Shown here piece by piece: positions 53,696 through 62,252 of a stretch of DNA of 64,000 nt. A program made the translations under genes and the position numbers. Source of the DNA: G038396625 sp038396625. GTDB taxonomy: Bacteria > Bacillota > Clostridia > Peptostreptococcales > Thermotaleaceae. The stretch is taken from NCBI GenBank assembly GCA_038396625.1, contig CP121688.1, positions 1,674,001 through 1,738,000 of the forward strand, read 5' to 3'. The notes below the pieces were generated by a model, which saw nothing but the letters and a program-made list of their open reading frames with translations, did no database searches and was not told the DNA's origin. Position 1 is the stretch's first letter. Each line of letters starts with the position of its first letter.

Positions 53696-53950
53696 ATGAA
53701 AATTACTATAATTGGAAGCCATCTTTGCCCAGATACCTTAACTGCATTAAACAAGCTTTCTGCTGCTGGAGCAGATATTGATTTTAAGGATATCCTGTCC
53801 TGCCATGCAGATTTAAAGGAATATTTAAAACTGAGAGATACTAATGTTCTTTACGATGAAATCAGAGGAACAGAACGCCTAGGAATTCCATGCTTTGTTT
53901 TAGAAAACAATGAATTGACCATGGATATCAAAAAGGCCCTGGAGGACTAA
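53696..53950 (+). CDS. Glutaredoxin-like small protein
   Basis: The 84-residue protein has the thioredoxin-fold pattern of glutaredoxins: an N-terminal beta strand, CPDT in place of CPxC (only the first cysteine kept), and a cis-proline GIPCFVL segment. It looks monothiol, with a further cysteine beside the cis-proline and one in SCHADL. It may use glutathione-like or other thiols, but clostridia often lack glutathione, so the partner is open. AAGGAGGAAATC precedes ATG; the gene closes the operon of thiol-related genes. Confidence 0.82.
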   Translation: MKITIIGSHLCPDTLTALNKLSAAGADIDFKDILSCHADLKEYLKLRDTNVLYDEIRGTERLGIPCFVLENNELTMDIKKALED

Positions 53951-53968
53951 GAAAAAAACCTAGAACAC

Positions 53969-54049
53969 ATGAAAATTCTTAAAACAACAAAAGCGCCTGG
54001 AGCTATCGGATCATACTCTCAGGGCTATGAAATAACGGCAGTCATCTAG
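53969..54049 (+). pseudogene. Truncated duplicate of the ridA 5' end
   Basis: Bases 53962-54039 repeat 53309-53387 almost exactly (one substitution, one missing A). The duplicate reads MKILKTTKAPGAIGSYSQGY and then frameshifts into a stop after 26 codons. It is a scar of a partial duplication in the island. Confidence 0.92.
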
Positions 54050-54076
54050 AGGATTTCTAATGACTGAATTATTTTT
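54039..54076 (+). terminator. Terminator of the thiol operon
   Basis: CAGTCAT plus TAGA pairs with TCTA plus ATGACTG around a single bulged C, then AATTATTTTT. It follows the ridA duplicate. The rest of the gap to the regulator gene holds two imperfect copies of TTATTTTTRGTGATAG (54069, 54098) and a promoter. Confidence 0.65.
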
Positions 54077-54208
54077 GGTGATAGAATTTGATTTTGTTTA
54101 TTTTTAGTGATAGTTCCATAAGCATTTCTCCATTGTATGCGTTTCGTTATACACAACTTAAAGTATATAGCCGCGGAAACTTAGATGGAAATATAAAAAA
54201 GGAACAAA

Positions 54209-54237
54209 TTGAATTCACTTATTATTTAGGCTATAAT
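54209..54237 (+). promoter_or_regulatory. Sigma-A promoter of the sigma-54 activator gene
   Basis: TTGAAT (54209-54214) and TATAAT (54232-54237) with a 17-bp spacer, so the regulator can be made without sigma-54. Confidence 0.7.
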
Positions 54238-54272
54238 AGATGTAGCTAATATGAGGAAATTATGGAGGAAAC

Positions 54273-56324
54273 ATGAAGAAAACGATATCCGTAGTGGTTT
54301 TGGATTCCAATGCCGGAGAGTTTTATGCAAAAGAAATCAATGAACTGTTTGGGGAATATGTCGAAATAGCATCCTACAGTGTGAGTGACGGGTCTGCCAT
54401 GGGAACGTTGCCAAAGGCAGATTTATTTGTGATTTCAACAGATGCATATGGTTCCGCAGAAGAGGTGACACGGCATGTTCCTATAGATAGCCTGACCATG
54501 GGAATTGAGGTTTCCTACCGGTGGAGTACGCTGCAAAACCTCAGTATGATACCAAAGGGAACCCGGGCGCTTTTTGTAAATTTGACGGATACCATGGCCC
54601 GGGAGGCTATTGCACAGCTGCAGCAGCTGGGAATAAACCATATTCGTTTTATTCCATTTTATCCAGGTGCTGTTTTGGAAGAGCCGGTAGATATGGCTGT
54701 AACGCCGGAGGAGGAGAGATATGTACCTCAGAGCGTAAAAAAGGTTTTAAATATCGGACACCGTTCCTGTACCTCGGGGATGATGATTGAAATTGCCTTG
54801 CGTCTGGGACTTGAACAGCTGCTGGATACGAAAAAATTCCAGAATTATTTCCAAGAAATGGCAACGAATAATTACAGCTTTAATCAGATATACGCCCGTT
54901 CTAGAAGACTGGAAAGCCAGTTCCATATTTTGATGGAAATATTGGATGAGGGACTGATAGGCGTTAATGAAAAGGGTGAAATCTTTGCATGCAACAAGAA
55001 AGCCTGCCAGATTGCAAAGATTGAGGAGAATCTTGTCCTTGGCAGGTGCGGGGAAAAAATATTTCCGTATATTCCCTTTTATAGTGCCTTGAAGGATAAG
55101 AAAGAAATTCTGCCTAAAGTGATTAAGTTGGGCGGCGTAAACGTAAGTATTGCGGTTATACCGGTTCTGCGGCAAAAGGAATGCATCGGTGCATTTGCTA
55201 CCCTGCAGGAATTCAGTAAGCTGGAGTCGAAACAGAATGAGTTAAGAAGCCAGCTGCTAAAAAAGGGTCATTGTGCCAAGTACACCTTTGATGATGTAAT
55301 CGGAGAATCAGATTGTATCTGCCGGACGAAGGAGATTTTAAAACGGATGGCGGCTACTGAAAGCCCGGTTTTAATTGCAGGTGAAACAGGAACGGGAAAA
55401 GAACTGTTGGCTCATGCGGTGCATTGTGCATCTAAGCGAAGTAAGGGTCCTTTTATCGCCATTAATGTGGCAGCTATGCCGGAAAATCTCTTGGAAAGCG
55501 AGCTTTTCGGCTATGAAGAGGGTGCATTTACCGGTGCGAAAAAAGGAGGACGTCCCGGGCTGTTTGAATTTGCCCATGGCGGTACCTTATTCCTCGATGA
55601 AGTAGAAGGTATGAGTCAGGCCATGCAGGTAAAGCTCCTGAGAGTTCTGCAGGAAGGCGAAGTTATGCGTGTAGGCGGTAGCGGAATCATAAGTGTTGAT
55701 GTAAGAATTGTTGCAGCAACCAATGAATCCCTGGATCAGAAGGTCGAGGAAGGAAGCTTCCGAAAGGACCTGTATTACCGCTTGAATACCTTGACGGTTG
55801 TAGTACCGCTGTTACGGGAACGGGGAGAGGATGTTTTTCTTTTGATGGAGCATTTTAAAGAGGAGCTCCAGGGTGACTTTAAGTTATCCGAGGAGGTGAA
55901 AGACTTTCTGCATCAGTATTCCTGGCCGGGAAATATCCGAGAACTGCATAACACAGTGGAATACTTTGTTTATACCGGGAAACAGGTGATTGAGATAGAT
56001 GATTTACCGCCTACTATTTTCCATGGCCAGACATCCAGAACGGTGAATGTGGAGAAGAAGGAGAGACTGCAGGAGGTGGTTTCGCCCTTCTGGTTCGTTC
56101 TGGAAAAGCTTTATATGGCAGCAGAGCGGAATGAGTTTATCGGAAGAGATAAATTGATAGTGGAGGCGAAGAAGCAGCATCTTCTATTGTCCCAAAAGGA
56201 GATTCGGGATATTTTAAAGGATATGGAGGAAAAGGGTTTTGTAAAAATCAAAAAAGGAAGAGGCGGCAGCAGGATTACCCTAAAGGGGAGGGAATACTGG
56301 CAGAGCCGGGATATATATCGTTGA
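54273..56324 (+). CDS. Sigma-54-dependent transcriptional activator
   Basis: The 683-residue protein has an N-terminal PrpR_N-like sensor region (residues about 1-190), a PAS-like domain (about 210-310) and an AAA+ sigma-54 interaction domain (about 330-560) with Walker A GETGTGKE, ESELFGYEEGAFTGA (sigma-54 contact loop) and GGTLFLDEVEGM. The C-terminus lacks the usual Fis-type HTH and instead shows a winged-helix-like segment (QKEIRDILKDMEEKGFVKIKKGRGGSRITL). It is the obvious regulator of the two -24/-12 promoters at 50587-50787. ATTATGGAGGAAAC precedes ATG. Confidence 0.93.
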   Translation: MKKTISVVVLDSNAGEFYAKEINELFGEYVEIASYSVSDGSAMGTLPKADLFVISTDAYGSAEEVTRHVPIDSLTMGIEVSYRWSTLQNLSMIPKGTRALFVNLTDTMAREAIAQLQQLGINHIRFIPFYPGAVLEEPVDMAVTPEEERYVPQSVKKVLNIGHRSCTSGMMIEIALRLGLEQLLDTKKFQNYFQEMATNNYSFNQIYARSRRLESQFHILMEILDEGLIGVNEKGEIFACNKKACQIAKIEENLVLGRCGEKIFPYIPFYSALKDKKEILPKVIKLGGVNVSIAVIPVLRQKECIGAFATLQEFSKLESKQNELRSQLLKKGHCAKYTFDDVIGESDCICRTKEILKRMAATESPVLIAGETGTGKELLAHAVHCASKRSKGPFIAINVAAMPENLLESELFGYEEGAFTGAKKGGRPGLFEFAHGGTLFLDEVEGMSQAMQVKLLRVLQEGEVMRVGGSGIISVDVRIVAATNESLDQKVEEGSFRKDLYYRLNTLTVVVPLLRERGEDVFLLMEHFKEELQGDFKLSEEVKDFLHQYSWPGNIRELHNTVEYFVYTGKQVIEIDDLPPTIFHGQTSRTVNVEKKERLQEVVSPFWFVLEKLYMAAERNEFIGRDKLIVEAKKQHLLLSQKEIRDILKDMEEKGFVKIKKGRGGSRITLKGREYWQSRDIYR

Positions 56325-56467
56325 TGAAATTACTTTAGAATGTTATTATTAAAGAAAAAAATCGACGTTATTTTTTAGTTAACTAATATATTGGTGTTAG
56401 TCATGTAGCTAGACATACTCTTGAGTTAGCTTCATTTGTAATTACACTCATCTTTTAATGTAGTTTT

Positions 56468-56794
56468 TTACTCATCCTCTTCTTTAAAATGATCTTTTAA
56501 ACGATGTGCTTTTCCGTTAATAGGGATGACATGAGTATGGTGTGAAATTCTATCTAAGATGGCATTTGCAATAACAGGATCAAAAGAGTCTATTTTATAT
56601 TTACGGTTTCTAGTAGTAGACTTTACATATCCATTTAAATATTTACCTACAGTACGTGGGGCAATTCCAAGTTCTCTAGCTGTTTGACTTTTATTTACTT
56701 TCAAATTATTTTCCTCCATAATTAATTTTAATTTATGAAGATATTCTAATTTATCTATCTTTATTTCAGAGTGAATATCTATCTGAATAATCAT
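56468..56794 (-). pseudogene. IS21 relic: IstA HTH fused to IstB C-terminus
   Basis: The 108-residue open frame starts, behind GAGGTAATT, with an IstA-type N-terminus (VNKSQTARELGIAPRTVGKYLNGY is the HTH, then TTRNRKYKIDSF). At about residue 71 it switches to an IstB-type C-terminus (DPVIANAILDRISHHTHVIPINGKAHRLKD). The whole IstA catalytic domain and most of IstB are gone in an in-frame deletion. It cannot transpose alone but could still bind DNA. The flanks (56325-56467) are AT-rich and hold a TTAGTTAACTAA palindrome; no terminal repeats could be fixed. Confidence 0.8.
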
Positions 56795-56985
56795 AATTAC
56801 CTCTAATTTAAATATTGGTATTTATACTATACATAGACCTGATTAGTACATTCTTAAATGATCATTTTCTTACATTATTATAGTAGCATTTTTGAAGAAA
56901 TATGGGATTTCTTAAGGATTCGGTAATTAATAATGTTTACAAGAAGTGTTCCATAATGTTTAAAAATAGTGATTAGTTCTTTATG
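56795..56985. other. Intergenic AT-rich stretch without recognisable gene
   Basis: I see no supported ORF on either strand here. It separates the IS21 relic from the ppdK 3' echo and may contain the right end of the IS21 element. Confidence 0.5.
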
Positions 56986-57021
56986 ATAGCAGCGGCCCAA
57001 GTAGCAATCAGAAACAAATAA
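56986..57021 (+). pseudogene. Echo of the ppdK 3' end
   Basis: Twelve codons read IAAAQVAIRNK-stop, against LAAAQAAIRNK-stop at the true ppdK end (49082-49117). 29 of 36 bases agree and most differences are silent. The upstream sequence is not ppdK-like. A strong terminator follows at once, as after a normal gene end. Confidence 0.75.
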
Positions 57022-57025
57022 TATT

Positions 57026-57059
57026 AAAAAAGGCATGGACATCGTTTCATGCCTTTTTT
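57026..57059 (+). terminator. Terminator after the ppdK echo
   Basis: AAAAAAGGCATG pairs with CATGCCTTTTTT across a 10-nt loop, an excellent intrinsic terminator with no intact gene upstream of it. The 220 nt from here to dgt are AT-rich with no supported ORF. Confidence 0.9.
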
Positions 57060-57280
57060 AATATATATGAGGGGATGGTTTAACAAAGACATAAATATAA
57101 CTAGAGAGCACATATTTTAGGAACAATTTCGTTGACCACAGATGGTATATGATAGCAATATACAAAGGTGGCTTTTTATAGAGATATTCATAGAGAATGC
57201 ATATGAAGTTGAAGGAATAAAATAGGCACTGTAGTATATATATTACTATTAGATATATATGCAAAGGGTGGTGGAAGAAC

Positions 57281-58294
57281 ATGGTGTTTAGGGAAATAAC
57301 AGAAAATCTAGAACAGGAAACACTTTCTTGCTATGGAGCAAAATCTGCAGAAACAAAGGGAAGAAAAATTATGGAAGAAAAGTGTAATATTCGCACGGAG
57401 TATCAAAGAGATAGAGATAGAATATTACATTCTAAGGCATTTAGAAGGTTAAAGCATAAAACCCAGGTTTTTTTATCTCCAGAGGGAGACCACTACCGAA
57501 CGCGATTAACGCATACATTAGAAGTAGCCCAAATTGCTCGTACCATAGCACGAGCACTACGATTAAATGAAGATTTGACAGAGGCGATTGCTTTAGGACA
57601 TGATTTAGGACATACTCCCTTTGGTCACAGTGGAGAAAAAATTTTAGACCAAATCTATCCCAATGGATTTAGGCATAATGAACAAAGCTTAAGGGTAGTA
57701 GATTATTTGGAAAAAAGTAAAGAAAAGTACGGACTTAATCTTACCTTCGAGGTAAGAGATGGCATTTTAAATCATACAGGTGAGCATTGGCCTATTACAT
57801 TAGAAGGACAAGTTGTAAAATATAGTGACAGAATTGCTTATATTAACCATGATATCGATGATGCAATGAGAGCCAATGTTTTACATGAAGAAATGTTACC
57901 AAAAGATTGTTTAGAGCGATTAGGAAAAAATCATAGGGAAAGAATTCATAATATGATTATTGATGTAATCCATCATAGTTATAATAAATCACAAATTAGC
58001 ATGAGTGAAGAAAAATGGTTCTATACGAATAAATTAAGAGAATTCATGTTTCAAAATGTCTACTTGAATAAAAAAGCAAAAAAAGAAGAAAAAAAGGCAC
58101 AATATATTATTAAGCAACTTTATTATTATTTTTTAGACAATCCACAAAAAATATCTAAAGAGATACTGACGAGAATAGAAGCATGTAATCTAGAAGAGAT
58201 TGTAAAAGATTATATTGCAGGCATGACAGACCGATATGTAATAAAGAAATACATGGAAATCTATATACCAGAAGTGTGGAAATCAGATATCTGA
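57281..58294 (+). CDS. dgt: Deoxyguanosinetriphosphate triphosphohydrolase-like protein
   Basis: The 337-residue HD-domain protein carries the metal-binding HD signature (RLTHTLEVAQIARTIARAL, then GHDLGHTPFGHSGE) and typical SKAFRRLKHKTQVFLSPEGDHYRTR. This branch cleaves dNTPs to nucleoside and triphosphate, adjusting dNTP pools. AAAGGGTGGTGG precedes ATG. It lies next to dnaG and rpoD as in other clostridia, showing that the chromosome backbone resumes here after the island. Confidence 0.92.
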   Translation: MVFREITENLEQETLSCYGAKSAETKGRKIMEEKCNIRTEYQRDRDRILHSKAFRRLKHKTQVFLSPEGDHYRTRLTHTLEVAQIARTIARALRLNEDLTEAIALGHDLGHTPFGHSGEKILDQIYPNGFRHNEQSLRVVDYLEKSKEKYGLNLTFEVRDGILNHTGEHWPITLEGQVVKYSDRIAYINHDIDDAMRANVLHEEMLPKDCLERLGKNHRERIHNMIIDVIHHSYNKSQISMSEEKWFYTNKLREFMFQNVYLNKKAKKEEKKAQYIIKQLYYYFLDNPQKISKEILTRIEACNLEEIVKDYIAGMTDRYVIKKYMEIYIPEVWKSDI

Positions 58295-58387
58295 AAATTG
58301 TGGATTTAACATTTCCATAACATTTAGAAGGAATTATGATGACTTATGTCGAATACAGTCAAACGAAAACGATAGGGGCGTATATAA

Positions 58388-58846
58388 ATGACAATATATA
58401 TAGATGGTGATGCATGTCCTGTTAAATCATTCATTATTGACCAAGCATCTAAACAAAGTATAAAGGTAATCATAGTAATAAGTATATGTCATATATCTAC
58501 AAAAAATAAGAATAACGCAGAATATATGGTGGTAGACAATGTAAATCAGTCCGTTGATATGATGATTATCAATAGAGCTAGAAAAAATGATATTGTTATT
58601 ACGGATGATTATGGGCTAGCTTCTATTTTATTGATGAAGAAAGTTTTTTGCCTATCTAATCGAGGATTGATTTATACATTAGAGAATATCGATCATCTTC
58701 TATTTAAAAAACATATAAATGCAAAGGTAATGAAAGGAGGAGGAAAAATAAAAGGAAATTCAAAACGCAACAAAGAGGATGATGCGCAATTTGCTAAGAG
58801 TTTAGATAAAGTGATGAAACAATCCCTATATAGTCCTCATGCTTAG
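58388..58846 (+). CDS. YaiI/YqxD family (UPF0178) protein
   Basis: The 152-residue protein matches UPF0178: IYIDGDACPVKSFI at the start, VITDDYGLASILL, and KGNSKRNKEDDAQFAKSLDKVM at the end. It has a NYN/PIN-like nuclease pattern with acidic residues (DGDAC, TDDYG), but activity is not established. It sits between dgt and dnaG, in agreement with the Bacillus yqxD-dnaG order. GATAGGGGCG precedes ATG. Confidence 0.9.
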   Translation: MTIYIDGDACPVKSFIIDQASKQSIKVIIVISICHISTKNKNNAEYMVVDNVNQSVDMMIINRARKNDIVITDDYGLASILLMKKVFCLSNRGLIYTLENIDHLLFKKHINAKVMKGGGKIKGNSKRNKEDDAQFAKSLDKVMKQSLYSPHA

Positions 58847-58934
58847 GTGCGGATAAAATTTTATATCGGTGATGAAGAAGGAAAATGAATACATTTGGAG
58901 AAAGAATAATAAAAGAATTATATAGGTGATTAAT

Positions 58935-60785
58935 ATGGGTATCAATATGAATGATGGATTTATTGAAGAAGTGAAAGCGCATAACGATATTGTAGAAATA
59001 ATTTCAAAATATGTTGAACTAAAAAAGACGGGAAACAATTATAAAGGCTTATGTCCTTTTCATAGTGAAAAGACCCCATCTTTCATAGTGTCAGATGATA
59101 AACAGTACTTTCACTGCTTTGGATGTGGTGAAGCTGGAGATGTGATTCATTTTATTATGAAAATGGAAAATTTAGATTTTGTAGATGCTGTGACACAGTT
59201 AGGAGAACGGGTAGGGATTTACCCAGAAAAAAATTCTGTATCTAAGCAGGAAAAAGAAGAAATAAGTCGAAAAAATACAATATACGAAATAAATAGAGCA
59301 GCAGCTTTATTTTATTATAAAAATTTATGCAAAAAAAATAATGATGGTCTATCCTATTTATACAAAAGAAAGTTAAATAATAAGACTGTCAAAACATTTG
59401 GATTAGGGTATGCTGAAGATAAATGGGAGGCCTTAAACAGCTATTTACTGGAACAAGGATATGATCAAAGTATAATCTATGCAGCTGGCTTAGTCTCGGA
59501 ACGAAAAAAGAAAAATGGGTATGTTGATAAGTTTAGAAATAGAATTATCTTTCCCATTATTAATACGAGAGGCAAGGTTATTGGCTTTGGAGGAAGAACG
59601 ATAGAAAATAATATGCCCAAATACTTAAACTCTCCAGAAACTCCAGTGTTTAATAAGGGTGAGAATTTATTTGGATTAAACTTTGCAAAGAAAGAAGTTG
59701 GCAGCAAAAAACAAATCATTGTGGTAGAAGGCTATATGGATGTTATTGCTTTATATCAAAGCGGTATTAAAAATGTTGTTGCATCTTTGGGGACTGCTTT
59801 AACAAAATATCAAGCCACCTTATTAAAAAGATATTCTGAAGAAGTAGTTATTGCATATGATGGAGATACAGCAGGACAATTGGCAACTTTAAGAGGATTA
59901 GATATTTTACGGGAAGTGGGATGTCAAGTAAAAGTTTTAAGATTATCAGAAGGAAAAGATCCTGATGAATTCATCGTGGAAAATGGAAAACAAGCATTTT
60001 TAGACGAAATAAATCATGCGTTGCCGCTGGTGGATTATAAAATTTTATTAGCAAAAAATGCAAATGATTTAACTACGGTAGAAGGTAAAATTAATTTTGT
60101 TAAATCTATTACTGAAGTGCTTCAGCAACTTAAAAGTCCTGTAGAGAGAGATGCTTATATAAAAAAAATTGCAATGGATACACAAATTTCTATAGAAGCT
60201 ATAAAATCGGAAATTTATGGAAACACTAGAAATAATCCACAAAACCTTGAAAAAACTATGATCCCACATACCAATAAGTATAGAAGTAAGTGGGATAGAC
60301 ATACTAATAAATATAGCATAAAACCAGTAAAACCTGCAGACAAACTTGGCTATTTAGAGGCAGAAAGAAGTTTGCTAAAGACAATGATAACTGATAAGAC
60401 AATTTTTGATAAAGTCAAAGCTACTATGCTACCAGATGATTTTATTGATGAGACACATAAGAAAATTGCAAAAATTATGTATAGATTACATGAGCAAAAT
60501 AATTTGATAGATATGGAGACAATTATAAACGCATTGGATATAGAGGAAGTTGTCATCCTTCACCAAATTAATGACAAGATTATACCTATGGAAAATATTG
60601 AAAAAGCATTAATTGATTATATAAATACAATACAAAAACATAAACTAACCTCTATGAAAGTAAAAATGGAAGAAGAGTTAAGAAAACTTGAAAAAATAGA
60701 AAATAAATCGCAAGAGCAGATAGTGAGGATAAGGGAATTATGCATAAATTACGACAAGTTACAAAAAGAATTAAAGAAACTGTAG
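58935..60785 (+). CDS. dnaG: DNA primase
   Basis: The 616-residue protein has the N-terminal zinc finger (CPFH and CFGCG), the RNA-polymerase TOPRIM core (IIVVEGYMDVIALYQSG, VVIAYDGDTAGQLA) and a C-terminal helicase-binding domain (AERSLLKTMITD). It makes primers for replication. ATG 58935 follows AGGTGAT (58923-58929); ATG 58947 is also possible. It is followed by rpoD in the conserved macromolecular-synthesis operon. Confidence 0.96.
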   Translation: MGINMNDGFIEEVKAHNDIVEIISKYVELKKTGNNYKGLCPFHSEKTPSFIVSDDKQYFHCFGCGEAGDVIHFIMKMENLDFVDAVTQLGERVGIYPEKNSVSKQEKEEISRKNTIYEINRAAALFYYKNLCKKNNDGLSYLYKRKLNNKTVKTFGLGYAEDKWEALNSYLLEQGYDQSIIYAAGLVSERKKKNGYVDKFRNRIIFPIINTRGKVIGFGGRTIENNMPKYLNSPETPVFNKGENLFGLNFAKKEVGSKKQIIVVEGYMDVIALYQSGIKNVVASLGTALTKYQATLLKRYSEEVVIAYDGDTAGQLATLRGLDILREVGCQVKVLRLSEGKDPDEFIVENGKQAFLDEINHALPLVDYKILLAKNANDLTTVEGKINFVKSITEVLQQLKSPVERDAYIKKIAMDTQISIEAIKSEIYGNTRNNPQNLEKTMIPHTNKYRSKWDRHTNKYSIKPVKPADKLGYLEAERSLLKTMITDKTIFDKVKATMLPDDFIDETHKKIAKIMYRLHEQNNLIDMETIINALDIEEVVILHQINDKIIPMENIEKALIDYINTIQKHKLTSMKVKMEEELRKLEKIENKSQEQIVRIRELCINYDKLQKELKKL

Positions 60786-60810
60786 GTTTATTTGAAGGGA
60801 GGGGAGTATA

Positions 60811-61899
60811 ATGAGCAAAAAAAATGATAGCAAAAAAGTAGAGTCAGTAAAGAAGCTTATCGATAAGGGCAAAAAAAGAGGCATGTTAACATACAATGAA
60901 ATTATGGACACATTAGAGGAAATTGATTTAGACAAAGAACAAGTTGAAGAAGTTTACGATAACTTAGCTGCAATGGGTATTGATATCGTTGGGGAACGAG
61001 AGGAAGAAATTGAAGAGATACCAGAAAGTGAAGAAGTTGTTGATTTAGATCTTTCAATACCTAAGGGTATTAATATAGATGATCCTGTTAGAATGTATCT
61101 AAAAGAGATTGGAAAGGTACCACTACTTTCTGCGTCTGAAGAAATAGAATTAGCAAAAAAGATGGAGCTTGGAGATGAAGAATCTAAGAGAAGGTTATGT
61201 GAAGCCAACCTGCGACTTGTAGTAAGTATAGCCAAACGATATGTGGGAAGAGGTATGCTATTCTTAGATTTAATACAAGAAGGAAACTTGGGATTGATTA
61301 AAGCAGTCGAAAAATTTGATTGGCGAAAAGGATATAAGTTTAGTACGTATGCTACTTGGTGGATTAGGCAAGCAATTACAAGAGCAATTGCCGATCAAGC
61401 ACGAACAATAAGGATTCCTGTGCATATGGTAGAAACCATCAATAAATTAATAAGAATATCTAGACAATTGCTTCAAGAACTGGGTCGAGAACCAAAACCG
61501 GAAGAAATAGCAAAAGAGATGGATTTGCCAGAAGAAAAGGTGAGAGAAATATTAAAAATTGCTCAAGAACCCGTGTCATTAGAAACCCCTATTGGAGAAG
61601 AAGAAGATAGTCATCTTGGAGATTTTATTCCTGATGATGATGCTCCCGCACCAGCAGAAGCTGCAGCATTTTCCATGTTAAAAGAACAGCTTGTGGAAGT
61701 ATTGGATACATTGACACCTAGAGAACAGAAGGTTCTTCGATTAAGATTTGGTTTAGACGATGGAAGAGCAAGAACTTTAGAAGAAGTAGGGAAAAAATTT
61801 GACGTTACAAGAGAAAGAATAAGACAGATTGAGGCGAAAGCCCTAAGAAAGCTAAGACATCCTAGTCGAAGTAAAAAACTAAAAGATTATTTAGAATAA
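60811..61899 (+). CDS. rpoD: RNA polymerase sigma factor RpoD (sigma-A)
   Basis: The 362-residue housekeeping sigma factor has the region 1.1-like N-terminus (MLTYNEIMDTLEEIDLDKEQVEEVYD), region 1.2 (DPVRMYLKEIGKVPLLSASEEIELAK), region 2 (LRLVVSIAKRYVGRGMLFLDLIQEGNLGLIKAVEKFDWRKGYKFSTYATWWIRQAITRAIADQARTIRIP) and region 4 HTH (TLEEVGKKFDVTRERIRQIEAKALRKLR). GGGAGGGGAG precedes ATG. It recognises the TTGACA/TATAAT-type promoters seen throughout the window. Confidence 0.98.
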   Translation: MSKKNDSKKVESVKKLIDKGKKRGMLTYNEIMDTLEEIDLDKEQVEEVYDNLAAMGIDIVGEREEEIEEIPESEEVVDLDLSIPKGINIDDPVRMYLKEIGKVPLLSASEEIELAKKMELGDEESKRRLCEANLRLVVSIAKRYVGRGMLFLDLIQEGNLGLIKAVEKFDWRKGYKFSTYATWWIRQAITRAIADQARTIRIPVHMVETINKLIRISRQLLQELGREPKPEEIAKEMDLPEEKVREILKIAQEPVSLETPIGEEEDSHLGDFIPDDDAPAPAEAAAFSMLKEQLVEVLDTLTPREQKVLRLRFGLDDGRARTLEEVGKKFDVTRERIRQIEAKALRKLRHPSRSKKLKDYLE

Positions 61900-61921
61900 A
61901 GATTCGCATATGCGAATCTTT
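61898..61921. terminator. Terminator after rpoD
   Basis: AAAGATTCGC / GCGAATCTTT with an ATAT loop, a perfect palindrome that may serve both rpoD and the converging small gene. Confidence 0.75.
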
Positions 61922-61959
61922 AAAATTCATTTGAATATAATTGTAAATTATCAATGCTA

Positions 61960-62163
61960 TTACCAGTATTGTTTTTGTTTTCCATACTGGATTTTTCTTT
62001 CTTTTTCTTCTTTAGTTTCTTTGTCATCCAGTTGATCTTGCAAATGATTCATAATCTGATCAGCTTCTTCTTCCCACTGGGTGGTTGTGCCACCCCATTT
62101 GAAATGTACTAATTTATCAATAGGGGTCATGTTTTGGTGGGTTTGTCGTTTTTTTTCATTCAT
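61960..62163 (-). CDS. Small hydrophilic protein of unknown function
   Basis: The 67-residue protein is rich in glutamate, glutamine and lysine (TQWEEEADQIMNHLQDQLDDKETKEEK) with helical character. AAGGAGGTTTTCTT precedes its ATG, a strong site that supports it as a real gene. I do not recognise the family. It converges on rpoD and is divergent from the HAD gene. Confidence 0.65.
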   Translation of the reverse strand: MNEKKRQTHQNMTPIDKLVHFKWGGTTTQWEEEADQIMNHLQDQLDDKETKEEKERKIQYGKQKQYW

Positions 62164-62252
62164 AAGAAAACCTCCTTGACCTTATTTTTGTACAGAAACA
62201 AATAATTATGTTGTAAATAATTATCAATATTTACCAGGAGAGGGTGTAATCT

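Noticed and set aside
54069..54113. Two copies of TTATTTTTRGTGATAG as an operator pair
   Set aside because: AT-rich, imperfect, 29 bp apart; no regulator or promoter spacing supports them.
49082..57021. ppdK 3'-end repeat as attL/attR of a site-specific integrative element
   Set aside because: Longest identical run is about 7 bp and no integrase gene lies between the copies.
57058..57282. Minus-strand 74-codon hydrophobic ORF before dgt
   Set aside because: No ribosome site, tyrosine/isoleucine-rich composition expected of AT-rich noncoding DNA, no conserved pattern.
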